Shown: positions 27,268-34,063 of the stretch, in pieces
Layout: each line of letters starts with the position of its first letter
How positions within the stretch are numbered: position 1 is the stretch's first letter
Assembly (NCBI RefSeq): GCF_018449675.1
Contig: NZ_JAAVUZ010000020.1
Span: forward strand, 1-34,063
DNA: 34,063 bases
DNA from: Glaciihabitans sp. dw_435
GTDB taxonomy: Bacteria; Actinomycetota; Actinomycetes; Actinomycetales; Microbacteriaceae
Direction: 5' to 3'
Notes under the pieces: model-generated
Told to the model about the DNA's origin: nothing
The model's database searches: none
The model's input: the letters and a program-made list of their open reading frames with translations, nothing else
Translations under genes and position numbers: made by a program

Positions 27268-28688
27268 TATTCGATGACCGCTCTCGGCTGGCTGCGGACA
27301 CTGTCGGACAGCCGCAGCAGAAGCGCGGCGATGATCCAGTTGGCGACCAGCGATGAACCACCGGCGGCAAGGAAGGGGGTGGTCAGGCCGGTCAGAGGGA
27401 TCACACGGGTGACGCCGCCGATGACGATGAAAACCTGGAGGGCGATGACGAACGAGAGCCCGACTGCGAGCAGGCGACCGAAGTCATCCTGGCCGGCGAA
27501 ACCGATGCGGAAGCCGCGGGAGACGAAGAGCAGGTAGAGCGCGAGGATTGCGAAGAGACCCACGAGTCCCAGTTCTTCACCGAGCGCCGAGATGATGTAG
27601 TCGCTGCTGGCCAGCGGGGTCAGATCGGGACGCCCTGAGCCCAGCCCCGTGCCGATGATTCCACCGTGGGCAAGGCCGAACAGTCCCTGTACGAGCTGGA
27701 AGCTGCCGCCCTCCTTGTCGTAGTACTCGGGGCTGAAGGCGTCGAGCCAGCCGGTGATGCGCCCGTTGACGTAGCTCAGCAGCTGGTTGGCGACGAGGGC
27801 GCCCACGGCGAACATGCCGAGACCGAGAACGATCCAGCTGGCGCGCCCCGTGGCGACGTAAATCATGACGAGGAACAGTCCGAAGTACAGCAGCGAGGTG
27901 CCGAGGTCCTTCTGGAAGATCAGCACCGCCATGGATGCAGCAAACACGACGAGGATCGGCCCCAGGTCGCGAGCCCGGGGCAGGGTCATCCCGAGCACTT
28001 TCGTTCCCACCATCGACAGGGAGTCGCGGGCCGTCACCAGGTAGCCGGCGAAGAAGATGGCGAGGGCGATCTTGCCGAGCTCACCGGGCTGGAAGGTGAA
28101 GTCGAAGATGCGGATCCACAGGCGGGCGCCGTTGATGGTGTGCCCAAGGTGGGGGATCATCGGCAGCAGAAGCAGCACGATTCCGCTGAACATGGCGACG
28201 TAGCGGTAGCGCTGCAGCACGCGGTGATTGCGGATGACGACGATGACCAGCAACGCGAGGACGATCGCGAGCGCGGTCCAGATGATCTGGCGTTCGCCAT
28301 CGCCCTGCATCTTGTCAACGCCGCGGGCGAGGTCCAGGCGGTAAATCATCGCAATGCCGAGACCGTTGAGCACCGTGATGATCGGAAGAATCAGCGGGTC
28401 GGCGTTGGTTGCCACGACGCGCAGGACGAAGTGCAGGACAAGGATGAGGATGCCGAGGGCGGCGAGCAAATAGAAGATGCTCGTGTGAATTCCGCCCAGT
28501 GCACCGAACTGCACGAGCGCGACAGCCCCCGCGTCGATGACAAATGCCAGCAGCAGGAGCAGAAGCTCAAGGTTGCGCAGCCGGGCCGGCACCCGAAGCT
28601 TGATGCGGATGCTCTCGGTGAAGTTGGCGCGGGGCCCTGCGTCGATCGGGATCTGCTGGGCCGTGTCGCTGTTACTGCGTGACGGCAT
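27267..28688 (-). CDS. rodA: SEDS peptidoglycan glycosyltransferase RodA/FtsW
   Basis: Polytopic membrane enzyme that polymerises lipid II. The 473-residue protein has about ten hydrophobic segments. SEDS family signatures are FTFQPGELGKIALAIFFAGY and GLGSGRPDLTPLASSDYIIS followed by ALGEELGLVG. A hydrophilic N-terminal tail of about 35 residues precedes the first segment. Placement next to pbpA supports RodA rather than FtsW, although the two cannot be fully separated by eye. It overlaps pstP by 17 bases and pbpA by one. Confidence 0.94.
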   Translation of the reverse strand: MPSRSNSDTAQQIPIDAGPRANFTESIRIKLRVPARLRNLELLLLLLAFVIDAGAVALVQFGALGGIHTSIFYLLAALGILILVLHFVLRVVATNADPLILPIITVLNGLGIAMIYRLDLARGVDKMQGDGERQIIWTALAIVLALLVIVVIRNHRVLQRYRYVAMFSGIVLLLLPMIPHLGHTINGARLWIRIFDFTFQPGELGKIALAIFFAGYLVTARDSLSMVGTKVLGMTLPRARDLGPILVVFAASMAVLIFQKDLGTSLLYFGLFLVMIYVATGRASWIVLGLGMFAVGALVANQLLSYVNGRITGWLDAFSPEYYDKEGGSFQLVQGLFGLAHGGIIGTGLGSGRPDLTPLASSDYIISALGEELGLVGLFAILALYLLFVSRGFRIGFAGQDDFGRLLAVGLSFVIALQVFIVIGGVTRVIPLTGLTTPFLAAGGSSLVANWIIAALLLRLSDSVRSQPRAVIE

Positions 28689-29916
28689 CGGCCAACCGTT
28701 CGACTATGGCGCGGGCCTGCTCGAGGTCAGTGGCGCTGATCGTGGACTCGACGCTGGTCTGCGTGAAGGCAGGCAAGGTATCGATGCTGATCGTGGTCGT
28801 CTGGTAGACGCTCGACAGCGAGATCGGGCCGAGGTTCTGCTGCACGCCGCGGAAGATCGCGACAGTGCCGTTGTCGCTGCCGACGAAGTAGTGCGACTGC
28901 GTCCACTGGTAGCCCAGCACAATGCCGGCGGCGATCGCGATGATGGCGACGGAGATCGCGACGAGCCAGGTGATGCGGCGTCGACGCGCGCGTCGACGGT
29001 CCTCGAGGATCAGTTCGTCGAGGTACTCGTCGGACTCGGGCTCGAAGTGACTCGGGTCGGGCTGCGTGGCCTTGAGCGGGTGGAGCAGAAGCGTGGGAAG
29101 GCGCAGCGGGCGACGGTTGCTGTCGCTGTCGAACGAGAGGGGCGTCGCCGCGGAACCAACGGTGATGGGGGGCGTGTGGGACGAGTCATCCGTCTCATCG
29201 ATATCGACAACGACCACGGTCACGTTGTCGGGTGCGCCCTGGTCGAGGCTCTCCTTGACGAGGCGCTCGGCGGCTTCCTTCGCGGTGGGAACGTTCGCGA
29301 GCACGTTGTGCAGCTTGTCGTCGGCGACGTAGCTGCTCAGTCCGTCGGAGCACAGTAGCCAGCGGTCGCCGGGAAGGGTGTCGAGGATGGTCGTGTCGAT
29401 CTCGGGTGCCGCGTCGACGTCGCCGAGAACGCGCATAAGAACGGAGCGGCGTGGATGCACCGCCGCCTCCTCTGGCGTGATGCGGCCGCTATCGACCAGG
29501 CGCTGGACGAAGGTGTGATCGGCAGAGATCTGCTCGAAGTTACCGTCACGAAGCAGGTAGATGCGGGAATCGCCGATGTGGGCGATGGCGATCTGGTGAC
29601 CGACGCGCAGGAAGCCGCTGACGGTGGTTCCCATGCCGGTGAGCTCGTTGTGCTCGAAGACGGTCTCGGCCAGGAGCGTGTTGGCGGCGAGGAGTGCCGT
29701 CTGCAGCGCGAACTCGGCATCGCGGGCGGAAGGGAACTCGCGGTCGACCTCGGCGATGCGGTTGACCGCGATGGCGGAGGCGACGTCGCCACCGGCGTGA
29801 CCGCCCATGCCGTCGGCGACGACAAAGAGGTACTTTCCCGCGTACGCGCTGTCTTGGTTATTAGCGCGAATCTTTCCGACGTGGGAGACGGCGGCGCTTT
29901 TTCCGGGTGTGGACAT
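28672..29916 (-). CDS. pstP: PP2C-family Ser/Thr phosphatase PstP
   Basis: Dephosphorylates the kinases and their targets. The chosen start at 29916, two bases past the fhaB stop, gives 414 residues beginning MSTPGKSAAVSHVGKIRANN. Metal-binding residues appear in VVADGMGGHAGG (Asp35), CSDGLSSYV (Asp191) and GAPDNVTVVVVD (Asp230). After an acidic juxtamembrane stretch and a run of arginines there is a membrane segment at about 316–336 and an outside domain of about 75 residues ending ERLADAVTQ. This matches mycobacterial PstP architecture. Length is lower than that of M. tuberculosis PstP, which has a longer extracellular part. Confidence 0.94.
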   Translation of the reverse strand: MSTPGKSAAVSHVGKIRANNQDSAYAGKYLFVVADGMGGHAGGDVASAIAVNRIAEVDREFPSARDAEFALQTALLAANTLLAETVFEHNELTGMGTTVSGFLRVGHQIAIAHIGDSRIYLLRDGNFEQISADHTFVQRLVDSGRITPEEAAVHPRRSVLMRVLGDVDAAPEIDTTILDTLPGDRWLLCSDGLSSYVADDKLHNVLANVPTAKEAAERLVKESLDQGAPDNVTVVVVDIDETDDSSHTPPITVGSAATPLSFDSDSNRRPLRLPTLLLHPLKATQPDPSHFEPESDEYLDELILEDRRRARRRRITWLVAISVAIIAIAAGIVLGYQWTQSHYFVGSDNGTVAIFRGVQQNLGPISLSSVYQTTTISIDTLPAFTQTSVESTISATDLEQARAIVERLADAVTQ

Positions 29917-29918
29917 GC

Positions 29919-30470
29919 CTACCGCCGGAGTTCGAAGCTCGTTGTGCCGATTTTGATCGGGGTGTTCATGGGAATGGGCGTGGGCACGGTGACGCGGGTG
30001 CCGTCGAGGTAGGTGCCGTTGGTGGAATCGAGGTCCTGCACGACCCAGGCGTTGTTCCACATCATCAGGCGTGCGTGGTGCGTCGAGGTGTAGTCATCGC
30101 GGATCACAAGACCCGACTCGCTCGAGCGACCGATGGTGAGCTGCTCGCGGGGGAGTTCGATCTCCAGTCCCTCCTTGGGACCGCCCGTGATGATCAGGCG
30201 CGTTGCGGGTCCACCGGGGGTTGGCGTCATGGGGCGAACGGCGGCCGTGGGCGCGTCGTTGGGCACCGGCAGCGGAACCTGTACGGGCGCAACGGGGGCT
30301 GCAGCTACCGGGGACGATGGGAATGGGTTCGCGGCCGCGGCATCCGCTGCCTGCCTGCGTACTTTCTGGCCGAACAGGTCGGAGCGCAGCGCATAGACGA
30401 CAGCGAAAACGAAGGCCCACAGCACCACGAGGAAAACCAGGCGGAGGATGAGCAGGGTGAGGTCACTCAT
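29919..30470 (-). CDS. fhaB: FHA-domain membrane protein FhaB (FipA-like)
   Basis: A 183-residue reader of phosphothreonine. The N-terminal membrane segment (LTLLILRLVFLVVLWAFVFA) is followed by a Pro/Ala-rich linker (about 40–90). The C-terminal FHA domain has LTIGRSSESGLVI (Arg115, Ser116), TSTHHARL and DLDSTNGTYLDG. The ATG at 30470 overlaps the fhaA stop by one base (TAATG); the frame runs further upstream inside fhaA and is not family-like. In mycobacteria FhaB/FipA helps connect the divisome with kinase signalling. Confidence 0.94.
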   Translation of the reverse strand: MSDLTLLILRLVFLVVLWAFVFAVVYALRSDLFGQKVRRQAADAAAANPFPSSPVAAAPVAPVQVPLPVPNDAPTAAVRPMTPTPGGPATRLIITGGPKEGLEIELPREQLTIGRSSESGLVIRDDYTSTHHARLMMWNNAWVVQDLDSTNGTYLDGTRVTVPTPIPMNTPIKIGTTSFELRR

Positions 30471-31186
30471 TACTTCTCCCAGCCTTCGTCGATTCGAAGG
30501 TCGGAAAACTGGTCGACGTCTGCGGATTGGGCGAGCACGCGGAACACAATACGGGTTCGACCGATTTCGATGACCGATTCCGGTTCGAGCGGCGCTTTGC
30601 TGACGGGCTGGCCGTTGAGCTTCGACCCGTTGGTGGAGCCGAGGTCGTTGACCTGAGCGCGGGCGCCGTCCCACAGGATCTCGACGTGTTTGCGCGACGT
30701 TCCGGTGTCGTTGACGGTGATGTCAGCCTCGGAGCCGCGCCCAATAATGGTGCGGGATTTGGTGAGCGGATGCCTCCGGCCGTCGATATCCACGACCGGG
30801 GTCCAGGCAACGGTGCCCTTGACGTTGACGGACTCGATTTCGATCATGCCCTGGCTGAGCTTGTCGTCGGGCGAGAGCTTGATGGAGATGCCGCCGGAGA
30901 AGGAGTAACGCTGAGCGGTCGCGTGCTGCTGCACGAGTCCGGTCAGTTCGTCGATCAGGGCGGGACCGATGGCGGTCATGCGGTCATAGTCGGCGCGGCT
31001 GAGGCGCACCGTGAACTTGTTGGGAACCAGAATCCGGTCGCGTGAAACAACGGATGCACGCGTGTCGAGCTCGCGGCGCAGAGCGCTCGTGATTTCAACC
31101 GGCTGGAGTCCACTCTTGAAGGTCTTGGCGAAGGCACCGTTAACTGCCCGCTCAAGACCTCGCTCAAAGCTATCCAGAAGGCCCAA
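30470..31186 (-). CDS. fhaA: FHA-domain protein FhaA with DUF3662
   Basis: A 238-residue cytoplasmic protein that in mycobacteria binds phosphorylated MviN and regulates peptidoglycan synthesis. The N-terminal DUF3662 domain starts GLLDSFERGLERAVNGAF and covers about 1–125. The FHA domain has TIIGRGSEADI (Arg150), TGTSRKHVEILW and DLGSTNGSKLNG (184–187). The start is TTG at 31186; there is no other in-frame start before the frame closes upstream, and GGGGAG lies 4 bases before it. It is the first gene of the kinase operon, and its central linker is shorter than in mycobacterial FhaA. Confidence 0.94.
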   Translation of the reverse strand: MGLLDSFERGLERAVNGAFAKTFKSGLQPVEITSALRRELDTRASVVSRDRILVPNKFTVRLSRADYDRMTAIGPALIDELTGLVQQHATAQRYSFSGGISIKLSPDDKLSQGMIEIESVNVKGTVAWTPVVDIDGRRHPLTKSRTIIGRGSEADITVNDTGTSRKHVEILWDGARAQVNDLGSTNGSKLNGQPVSKAPLEPESVIEIGRTRIVFRVLAQSADVDQFSDLRIDEGWEK

Positions 31187-31279
31187 GGATCTCCCCGTCT
31201 CGCCGAATGTTTTCAGACGATGTTAGTCGGCTCACCGCAGGATGCCCTGAGCATCCAAGAGGCCGGTTGCCGCCAATTG

Positions 31280-31304
31280 ACAGTACACGGCGCCGCTGTA
31301 CTGT
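31280..31304. promoter_or_regulatory. Inverted repeat in fhaA–tRNA-Leu gap
   Basis: ACAGTACA (31280–31287) and TGTACTGT (31297–31304) are perfect 8-bp arms around nine bases, CGGCGCCGC. It lies 94 bases upstream of fhaA, between divergent fhaA and tRNA-Leu. Could be an operator for the kinase operon; no regulator family is identified. Confidence 0.6.
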
Positions 31305-31354
31305 TGCGCCGCGCCATGCGCTATGCCCGATGTTCGTTGGGGAGGCGCGCCTGT

Positions 31355-31360
31355 GATAAT
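31355..31360 (+). promoter_or_regulatory. tRNA-Leu −10 candidate
   Basis: GATAAT preceded by TGT (extended −10, TGTGATAAT) lies 34 bases before the mature tRNA. A −35 at 17 bases would read GTTCGT, which is weak. Confidence 0.4.
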
Positions 31361-31394
31361 CTCGCTTGGTTGGCGCGCAAGCGTCGGCAGGTAC

Positions 31395-31478
31395 GCGCGA
31401 GTGGCGAAATTGGCAGACGCGCACGGTTCAGGTCCGTGTGCCCGAAAGGGCATGGGGGTTCAAGTCCCCCCTCGCGCA
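31395..31478 (+). tRNA. tRNA-Leu (CAG anticodon)
   Basis: An 84-base class II tRNA with a long variable arm. Acceptor GCGCGAG pairs with CTCGCGC (31471–31477), with discriminator A at 31478. The anticodon stem CACGG/CCGTG encloses TTCAGGT (anticodon CAG at 31429–31431). The variable arm is TGCCCGAAAGGGCA, and the T-arm is GGGGG/CCCCC with TTCAAGT. The 3' CCA is not encoded (CCG follows). Confidence 0.97.
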
Positions 31479-31495
31479 CCGAGGGGGGTTGTTCT

Positions 31496-31513
31496 CAAAA
31501 CCCAAGGGTTTTG
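31496..31513. repeat. Short inverted repeat after tRNA-Leu
   Basis: CAAAACCC and GGGTTTTG form perfect 8-bp arms around AA. A GTTCTC direct repeat flanks it on both sides (31491–31496 and 31513–31518). It may be a processing or weak termination hairpin. Confidence 0.5.
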
Positions 31514-31536
31514 TTCTCACAACTCCCCAAAAAAGT

Positions 31537-31577
31537 AAGGCCGCTGGTCATCCAGCGGCCTTTCTTTTGTTTCCGGC
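31537..31577 (+). terminator. Strong rho-independent terminator
   Basis: AAGGCCGCTGG (31537–31547), loop TCAT and CCAGCGGCCTT (31552–31562) form an 11-bp perfect stem, followed by TCTTTTGTTT. It ends the tRNA-Leu transcript. Confidence 0.92.
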
Positions 31578-31773
31578 GGCTTTTAGCCACTATTTCAAGT
31601 GGTCCGACGTCTTGTTGCGCCTTGAACAGGTCATCTTCGTCGCGGCATGCGGTCGGCGCTCCGTTTTCGGGCACGCCAAAGCTCCGCCGATCCACGCCCC
31701 CGCTTGGGGGCGCGACGAATCGTCGGAGAATGCCAGAAGAAAATAAAGGTCAAATCGGGGGATGCGAGTCGGT
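31578..31773. other. Non-coding gap before transposase remnant
   Basis: About 200 bases between the terminator and the 3' end of the transposase remnant. No gene or RNA is seen. Terminal inverted repeats of the element were not identified. Confidence 0.4.
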
Positions 31774-32823
31774 TTATGTTCGCATGGTCAGGTTGAGGTT
31801 GTCGAGGCGCAGTCCCTCGTTGTATTCGTTGACCTGCTGGGTGAGCCTGGTCACGTACTTTCCCAGCGTCAGGTGGCCGCGGCGACGGCGCTTACGCGGT
31901 GTGCGTTGGTGTTCTGGCTTGTCGACGTCGCGAAAGTCGGAGTAGATCTTCCGCATGTTGGCAGAGACGAGCAGGAATGTGACGATGAATTGCTGGGCGG
32001 TGAGGCCGCGCATGCGTCGGCTGCCGGACTGCTCGAGGTTCTCTCGTCCGGTGTCCTTTATATAGGCGTTGAAGCCTTCGACGACGTTGCGGTCGGTGCC
32101 GTATGTCTGCTGCCATTCCTCTCCTTTGTAGGGGAGTTTTTGAACCCAACGGGATTCGTCTTGGAGCGTCATGGTCACGACGTGTTTGGCGCACACGTCG
32201 TGCTTCACGATGGGAAGGTCGATGATGTCTTCGCGGGCGTTGACCATCTTCGGGTTGGTGGACGCGTCCGGGTGAGGGGTCTTCCATGGACAGTTGACCG
32301 TGGGGCTTGGTCCTTCGGCGGGGCACATCATCTTGACGTCGCCGTCGACGTTGGCCGCCATCTTCTGCTTTAGCCGGTATTTTTCCCGCGTCGCTAGTAG
32401 GGAGTCTCGGGCGTCCTTGTCTTCCTGGGTCATTCCGAGTCCACGCCAACTGCCGCGCTTCTCGGCGAGGTCCTTGTTCTTCTCTTCCTTCTTCACATAG
32501 GTGATGTTTGCTTCAATGAGCCGGGGTGGCGTTGCTGGGCACAGGTAGGCGCCTTCGACAAGTAGCGCGCCGCGCTGCCCGCCCTGAAGGCCAAGGCGGT
32601 TCTTGTAATAGTCGAATACCGGTTCATATGGGAGCGCGCGGACTGGGAACATCAGGGTTTCGGGGAGCAGGTTTGCAAAATAGCCCTTATCTGCGGTGAT
32701 GCGTCCGGCACGATGGCCACGGTCTTTGAGGGATTTCAGGCCCTTCACCAATTCGTCGGCGACTCCAACATTCGGCACGCTGAGGGTGAACGCAAAAAGG
32801 CCGCAGAAGACCCGACCGCCCAT
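31774..32823 (-). pseudogene. 5'-truncated transposase-like gene
   Basis: A 349-codon frame resembling the C-terminal two thirds of a DDE-type transposase found in actinobacteria. Recognisable blocks are AGRITADKGYFANLLPE with a catalytic-type Asp, then PVFDYYKNRLGLQGGQRG and YGTDRNVVEGFNAYIKDTGR with the final acidic residue, then a long basic C-terminus (TPRKRRRRGHLTLGKYV). Family members have a longer N-terminus with the first catalytic Asp. Here the frame closes with TAG only seven codons upstream of the ATG, so this part is lost. It is therefore probably inactive. The name is from memory of the family, not a search. Confidence 0.7.
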
Positions 32824-33069
32824 GCTGTCGCCGCGGACGACCTAAACGCGTCATTCATCGGCTCCTCATTCGGTTACGACCACTTCGACGGTCGGATTAC
32901 CTTCGGACGCCTGGCAGCGATTGAGTCATCCAACGGGAAAGTCCTCTTGCATCTGAGCGGAGTCACCGCCCACTCCAAGTTCCTGACCCTGAGACCGGAC
33001 GAATTAGTCTTCGTGTCAGGCAGCGATCCGATCTCACTGCAGCAACCGACCGCCACGGGCCCGCAGTGA
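32824..33069 (+). pseudogene. Unidentified gene tail without start
   Basis: In this frame about 80 codons read as ordinary protein: DDLNASFIGSSFGYDHFDGR, then ITFGRLAAIESSNGKVLLHL and RPDELVFVSGSDPISLQQ before TGA at 33067–33069. No start codon fits at its left end, which abuts the truncated end of the transposase on the other strand. I read it as the 3' end of a gene cut by the same rearrangement. No family recognised. Confidence 0.35.
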
Positions 33070-33185
33070 CGGACCGTCCAGATATCACTGACGACCTACC
33101 GTCGCTGGACATAATGAAGGCCTTCGACCTGGGGCAGACGCCGCGTCAGCCCAGAGTGATAAGGGCGCTCCCCGCGGAACGTTAA
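33066..33185 (+). CDS. Small ORF coupled to the upstream remnant
   Basis: GTG at 33066 overlaps the upstream stop as GTGA and opens 39 codons, starting VTDRPDISDDLPSLDIMKAF and ending RVIRALPAER. The overlap is typical of translationally coupled gene pairs, and the composition is protein-like. Function unknown; it may be a leftover of a larger two-gene unit. Confidence 0.35.
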   Translation: MTDRPDITDDLPSLDIMKAFDLGQTPRQPRVIRALPAER

Positions 33186-33211
33186 GTCCTACCCGACTTT
33201 GGTCACTTGTC

Positions 33212-33301
33212 ATGGGGGACAACCCTCGAAGCGCCTATGGCGAATCTGCAGTTGCAGAGTTGCGCGCGGCTTTCGACTCAGGATGGGACAGCTTTTGGTG
33301 A
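33212..33301 (+). CDS. Very short ORF, uncertain
   Basis: ATG at 33212 opens 29 codons (MGDNPRSAYGESAVAELRAA and FDSGWDSFW). The composition is plausible for the tail of a protein, but there is no ribosome-binding site and no family match. It may be chance or another gene fragment. Confidence 0.15.
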   Translation: MGDNPRSAYGESAVAELRAAFDSGWDSFW

Positions 33302-33391
33302 ACGGGCTGCCCCTGGCCACGAGGGGCTAGAAGTCGCGCTCAGCTGCCGAAGTGTCGGCGAACGTCGTCCGCTTGAACCTCGGTGAGCTGA

Positions 33392-33535
33392 AGCTGCCTC
33401 GTTTCTAGTTGCAAGGAGAATCATCCTCACCTTGAGGGGTGGATTGTGCCAGGTCATCCACTGCAAAGCAGATCACCGGCGTTTATCGCCCCATTGACGG
33501 CGGAACGGATTCTCATTGAGGAGATGATCAGATGA
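33392..33535 (+). pseudogene. Unidentified gene tail
   Basis: A 47-codon open frame with no good start, reading KENHPHLEGWIVPGHPLQSR, SPAFIAPLTAERILIEEMIR and then TGA. The composition is clearly protein-like. Its TGA overlaps an ATG at 33532 (ATGA) that follows GAGGAG and starts a 14-codon frame (MNMGSDFVNGRHAG, ending 33576). No family recognised. It looks like a gene remnant. Confidence 0.35.
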
Positions 33536-33605
33536 ACATGGGTTCGGATTTCGTCAACGGAAGACACGCCGGATAATTGCGGCACACCCGCAGGACCATC
33601 TGACG

Positions 33606-33986
33606 GTGGTTCGCTCTGTCGTTACGGATATGAGAGAGCCGCCCTTCGTGGTTGATGTGCCGACCAGCTCCTACTTGTTGGACGACCACTGCGCCAACTG
33701 TCTGGAACTTCTCGCCGACGACGTCGAAGGCCTGTTTTGCTCCAGCTGGTGCTCCGAGATTGCGAGCACTGTTCGGTATATGCGGCGAGTTTTTCGGGAC
33801 GGTCGAATCGACGACCCTGACGTGGCCGCCGCGGTGCAGACGCGCGGGGCGTTTCTTCTGATCGGAGGCTACGAAGCGTTGGGGCGCGGTCTGCGGCCGC
33901 AGGTTCGCACCCAGGTGAAGCAGCGTGATGGCGGAAAGTGTCGGTCCTGCGGGGGTGATTTCAAGTCGTCGTTGCAACACCTCTAG
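33606..33986 (+). pseudogene. HNH endonuclease gene, 3'-truncated
   Basis: The 126-codon frame resembles actinobacterial HNH nucleases with an N-terminal Cys motif: DDHCANCLELL and GLFCSSWCSEIASTVRYMRR, then FRDGRIDDPDV, and the nuclease start VKQRDGGKCRSCGG. In relatives the HNH histidine segment (like EIDHI) follows. Here the frame changes to DFKSSLQHL and stops, so the catalytic half is missing. The start may be GTG at 33606 or ATG at 33630. The break coincides with the probable left end of an insertion sequence near 33955. Confidence 0.65.
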
Positions 33987-34063
33987 TGAGGGTGGTGGTA
34001 GTTGTGGCGAAGCAGCGGGTGGATCGAGTGGCGTTGTGGATGGCATTGGCATCGGGGGTGTCA
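33955..34063 (+). mobile_element. Probable insertion sequence, left end (partial)
   Basis: At about 33955 the HNH sequence gives way to GTGATTTCAAGTCGTCGTTG and a non-HNH segment. A new frame then runs from GTG at 33986 or 34004 to the window edge, reading VAKQRVDRVALWMALASGVS. This resembles the beginning of IS30-like actinobacterial transposases, whose starts often read W..LA.GVS. The right end lies outside the window, so neither inverted repeats nor target duplication can be confirmed. Confidence 0.4.

Noticed and set aside
29917-30060. N-terminal extension of pstP to 30060
   Set aside because: The extra 48 residues lie within fhaB and are Arg/His-rich. The ATG at 29916 fits the PP2C family start and the two-base spacing from fhaB.
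30471-30674. N-terminal extension of fhaB to 30674
   Set aside because: The extra residues lie within fhaA and are arginine-rich. MSDLTLL at 30470 begins the expected membrane anchor and overlaps the fhaA stop as TAATG.
31479-31536. Attachment-site duplicate next to tRNA-Leu
   Set aside because: No repeat of the tRNA 3' end was found in the window; the CAAAACCC repeat is unrelated to the tRNA sequence.
32713-32823. ATG start at 32713 for the plus-strand frame ending at 33069
   Set aside because: The first 37 codons lie antisense to the transposase remnant. The protein-like part starts only after about 32824, so the ATG is probably not its true start.

Overview
This window is the replication-origin region of an actinobacterial chromosome. 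The gene order rpmH–dnaA–dnaN–gnd–recF–dciA–gyrB–gyrA–DUF3566–tRNA-Ile–tRNA-Ala is typical of Actinobacteria. The following block (ppiA, rhomboids, crgA, class E sortase, pabA, then pknB–pknA–pbpA–rodA–pstP–fhaB–fhaA and tRNA-Leu) together with the protein styles points to Microbacteriaceae, perhaps a Cryobacterium/Salinibacterium-like genus. The family assignment is inference; the genus cannot be fixed from sequence reading alone.

Layout. (1) 1–868: almost gene-free, holding two ParB-binding parS sites. (2) 869–5796, minus strand: a tightly packed, partly overlapping operon rpmH–rnpA–yidD–yidC–khpB(jag)–rsmG–parA–parB, served by two tandem promoter-like sequences. A third parS site lies across the parA start codon. 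(3) 5797–7890: DnaA-box regions on both sides of dnaA; the dnaA–dnaN gap is the probable oriC, with an AT-rich unwinding candidate inside an inverted repeat. (4) 7891–17237, plus strand: sliding clamp, 6-phosphogluconate dehydrogenase, RecF, DciA, both gyrase subunits, a small membrane protein and two tRNAs, closed by a terminator. (5) 17371–22297: a membrane-anchored helical protein, a cyclophilin, two adjacent rhomboid-family proteins (the first lacking catalytic histidines), CrgA, sortase E, a 52-residue membrane protein and a PabA/TrpG-type glutaminase. (6) 22299–31186, minus strand: the growth and division signalling cluster of two Ser/Thr kinases, a class B penicillin-binding protein, a SEDS glycosyltransferase, a PP2C phosphatase and two FHA proteins. 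(7) 31395–34063: tRNA-Leu with a strong terminator, then a decayed accessory segment with a 5'-truncated transposase, orphan gene tails, a broken HNH nuclease gene and the start of what looks like an insertion sequence.

How it works together. The origin block supplies initiation (DnaA), clamp and helicase-loading factors (DnaN, DciA), topology control (gyrase) and origin segregation (ParAB with parS). The linked YidC, YidD, RnpA and L34 genes couple ribosome, tRNA and membrane-protein biogenesis. The kinase cluster controls septal and lateral wall synthesis through PbpA and RodA, reversed by PstP and read by the FHA proteins; CrgA is a divisome partner.

Most notable observations: a compact cluster of DnaA boxes plus two perfect 20-bp palindromes between the convergent rhomboid and crgA genes; an active/inactive rhomboid pair; likely leaderless divergent promoters for crgA and the sortase gene; a PknA-type kinase with an unusual extracellular region; and an actively eroding region next to tRNA-Leu.
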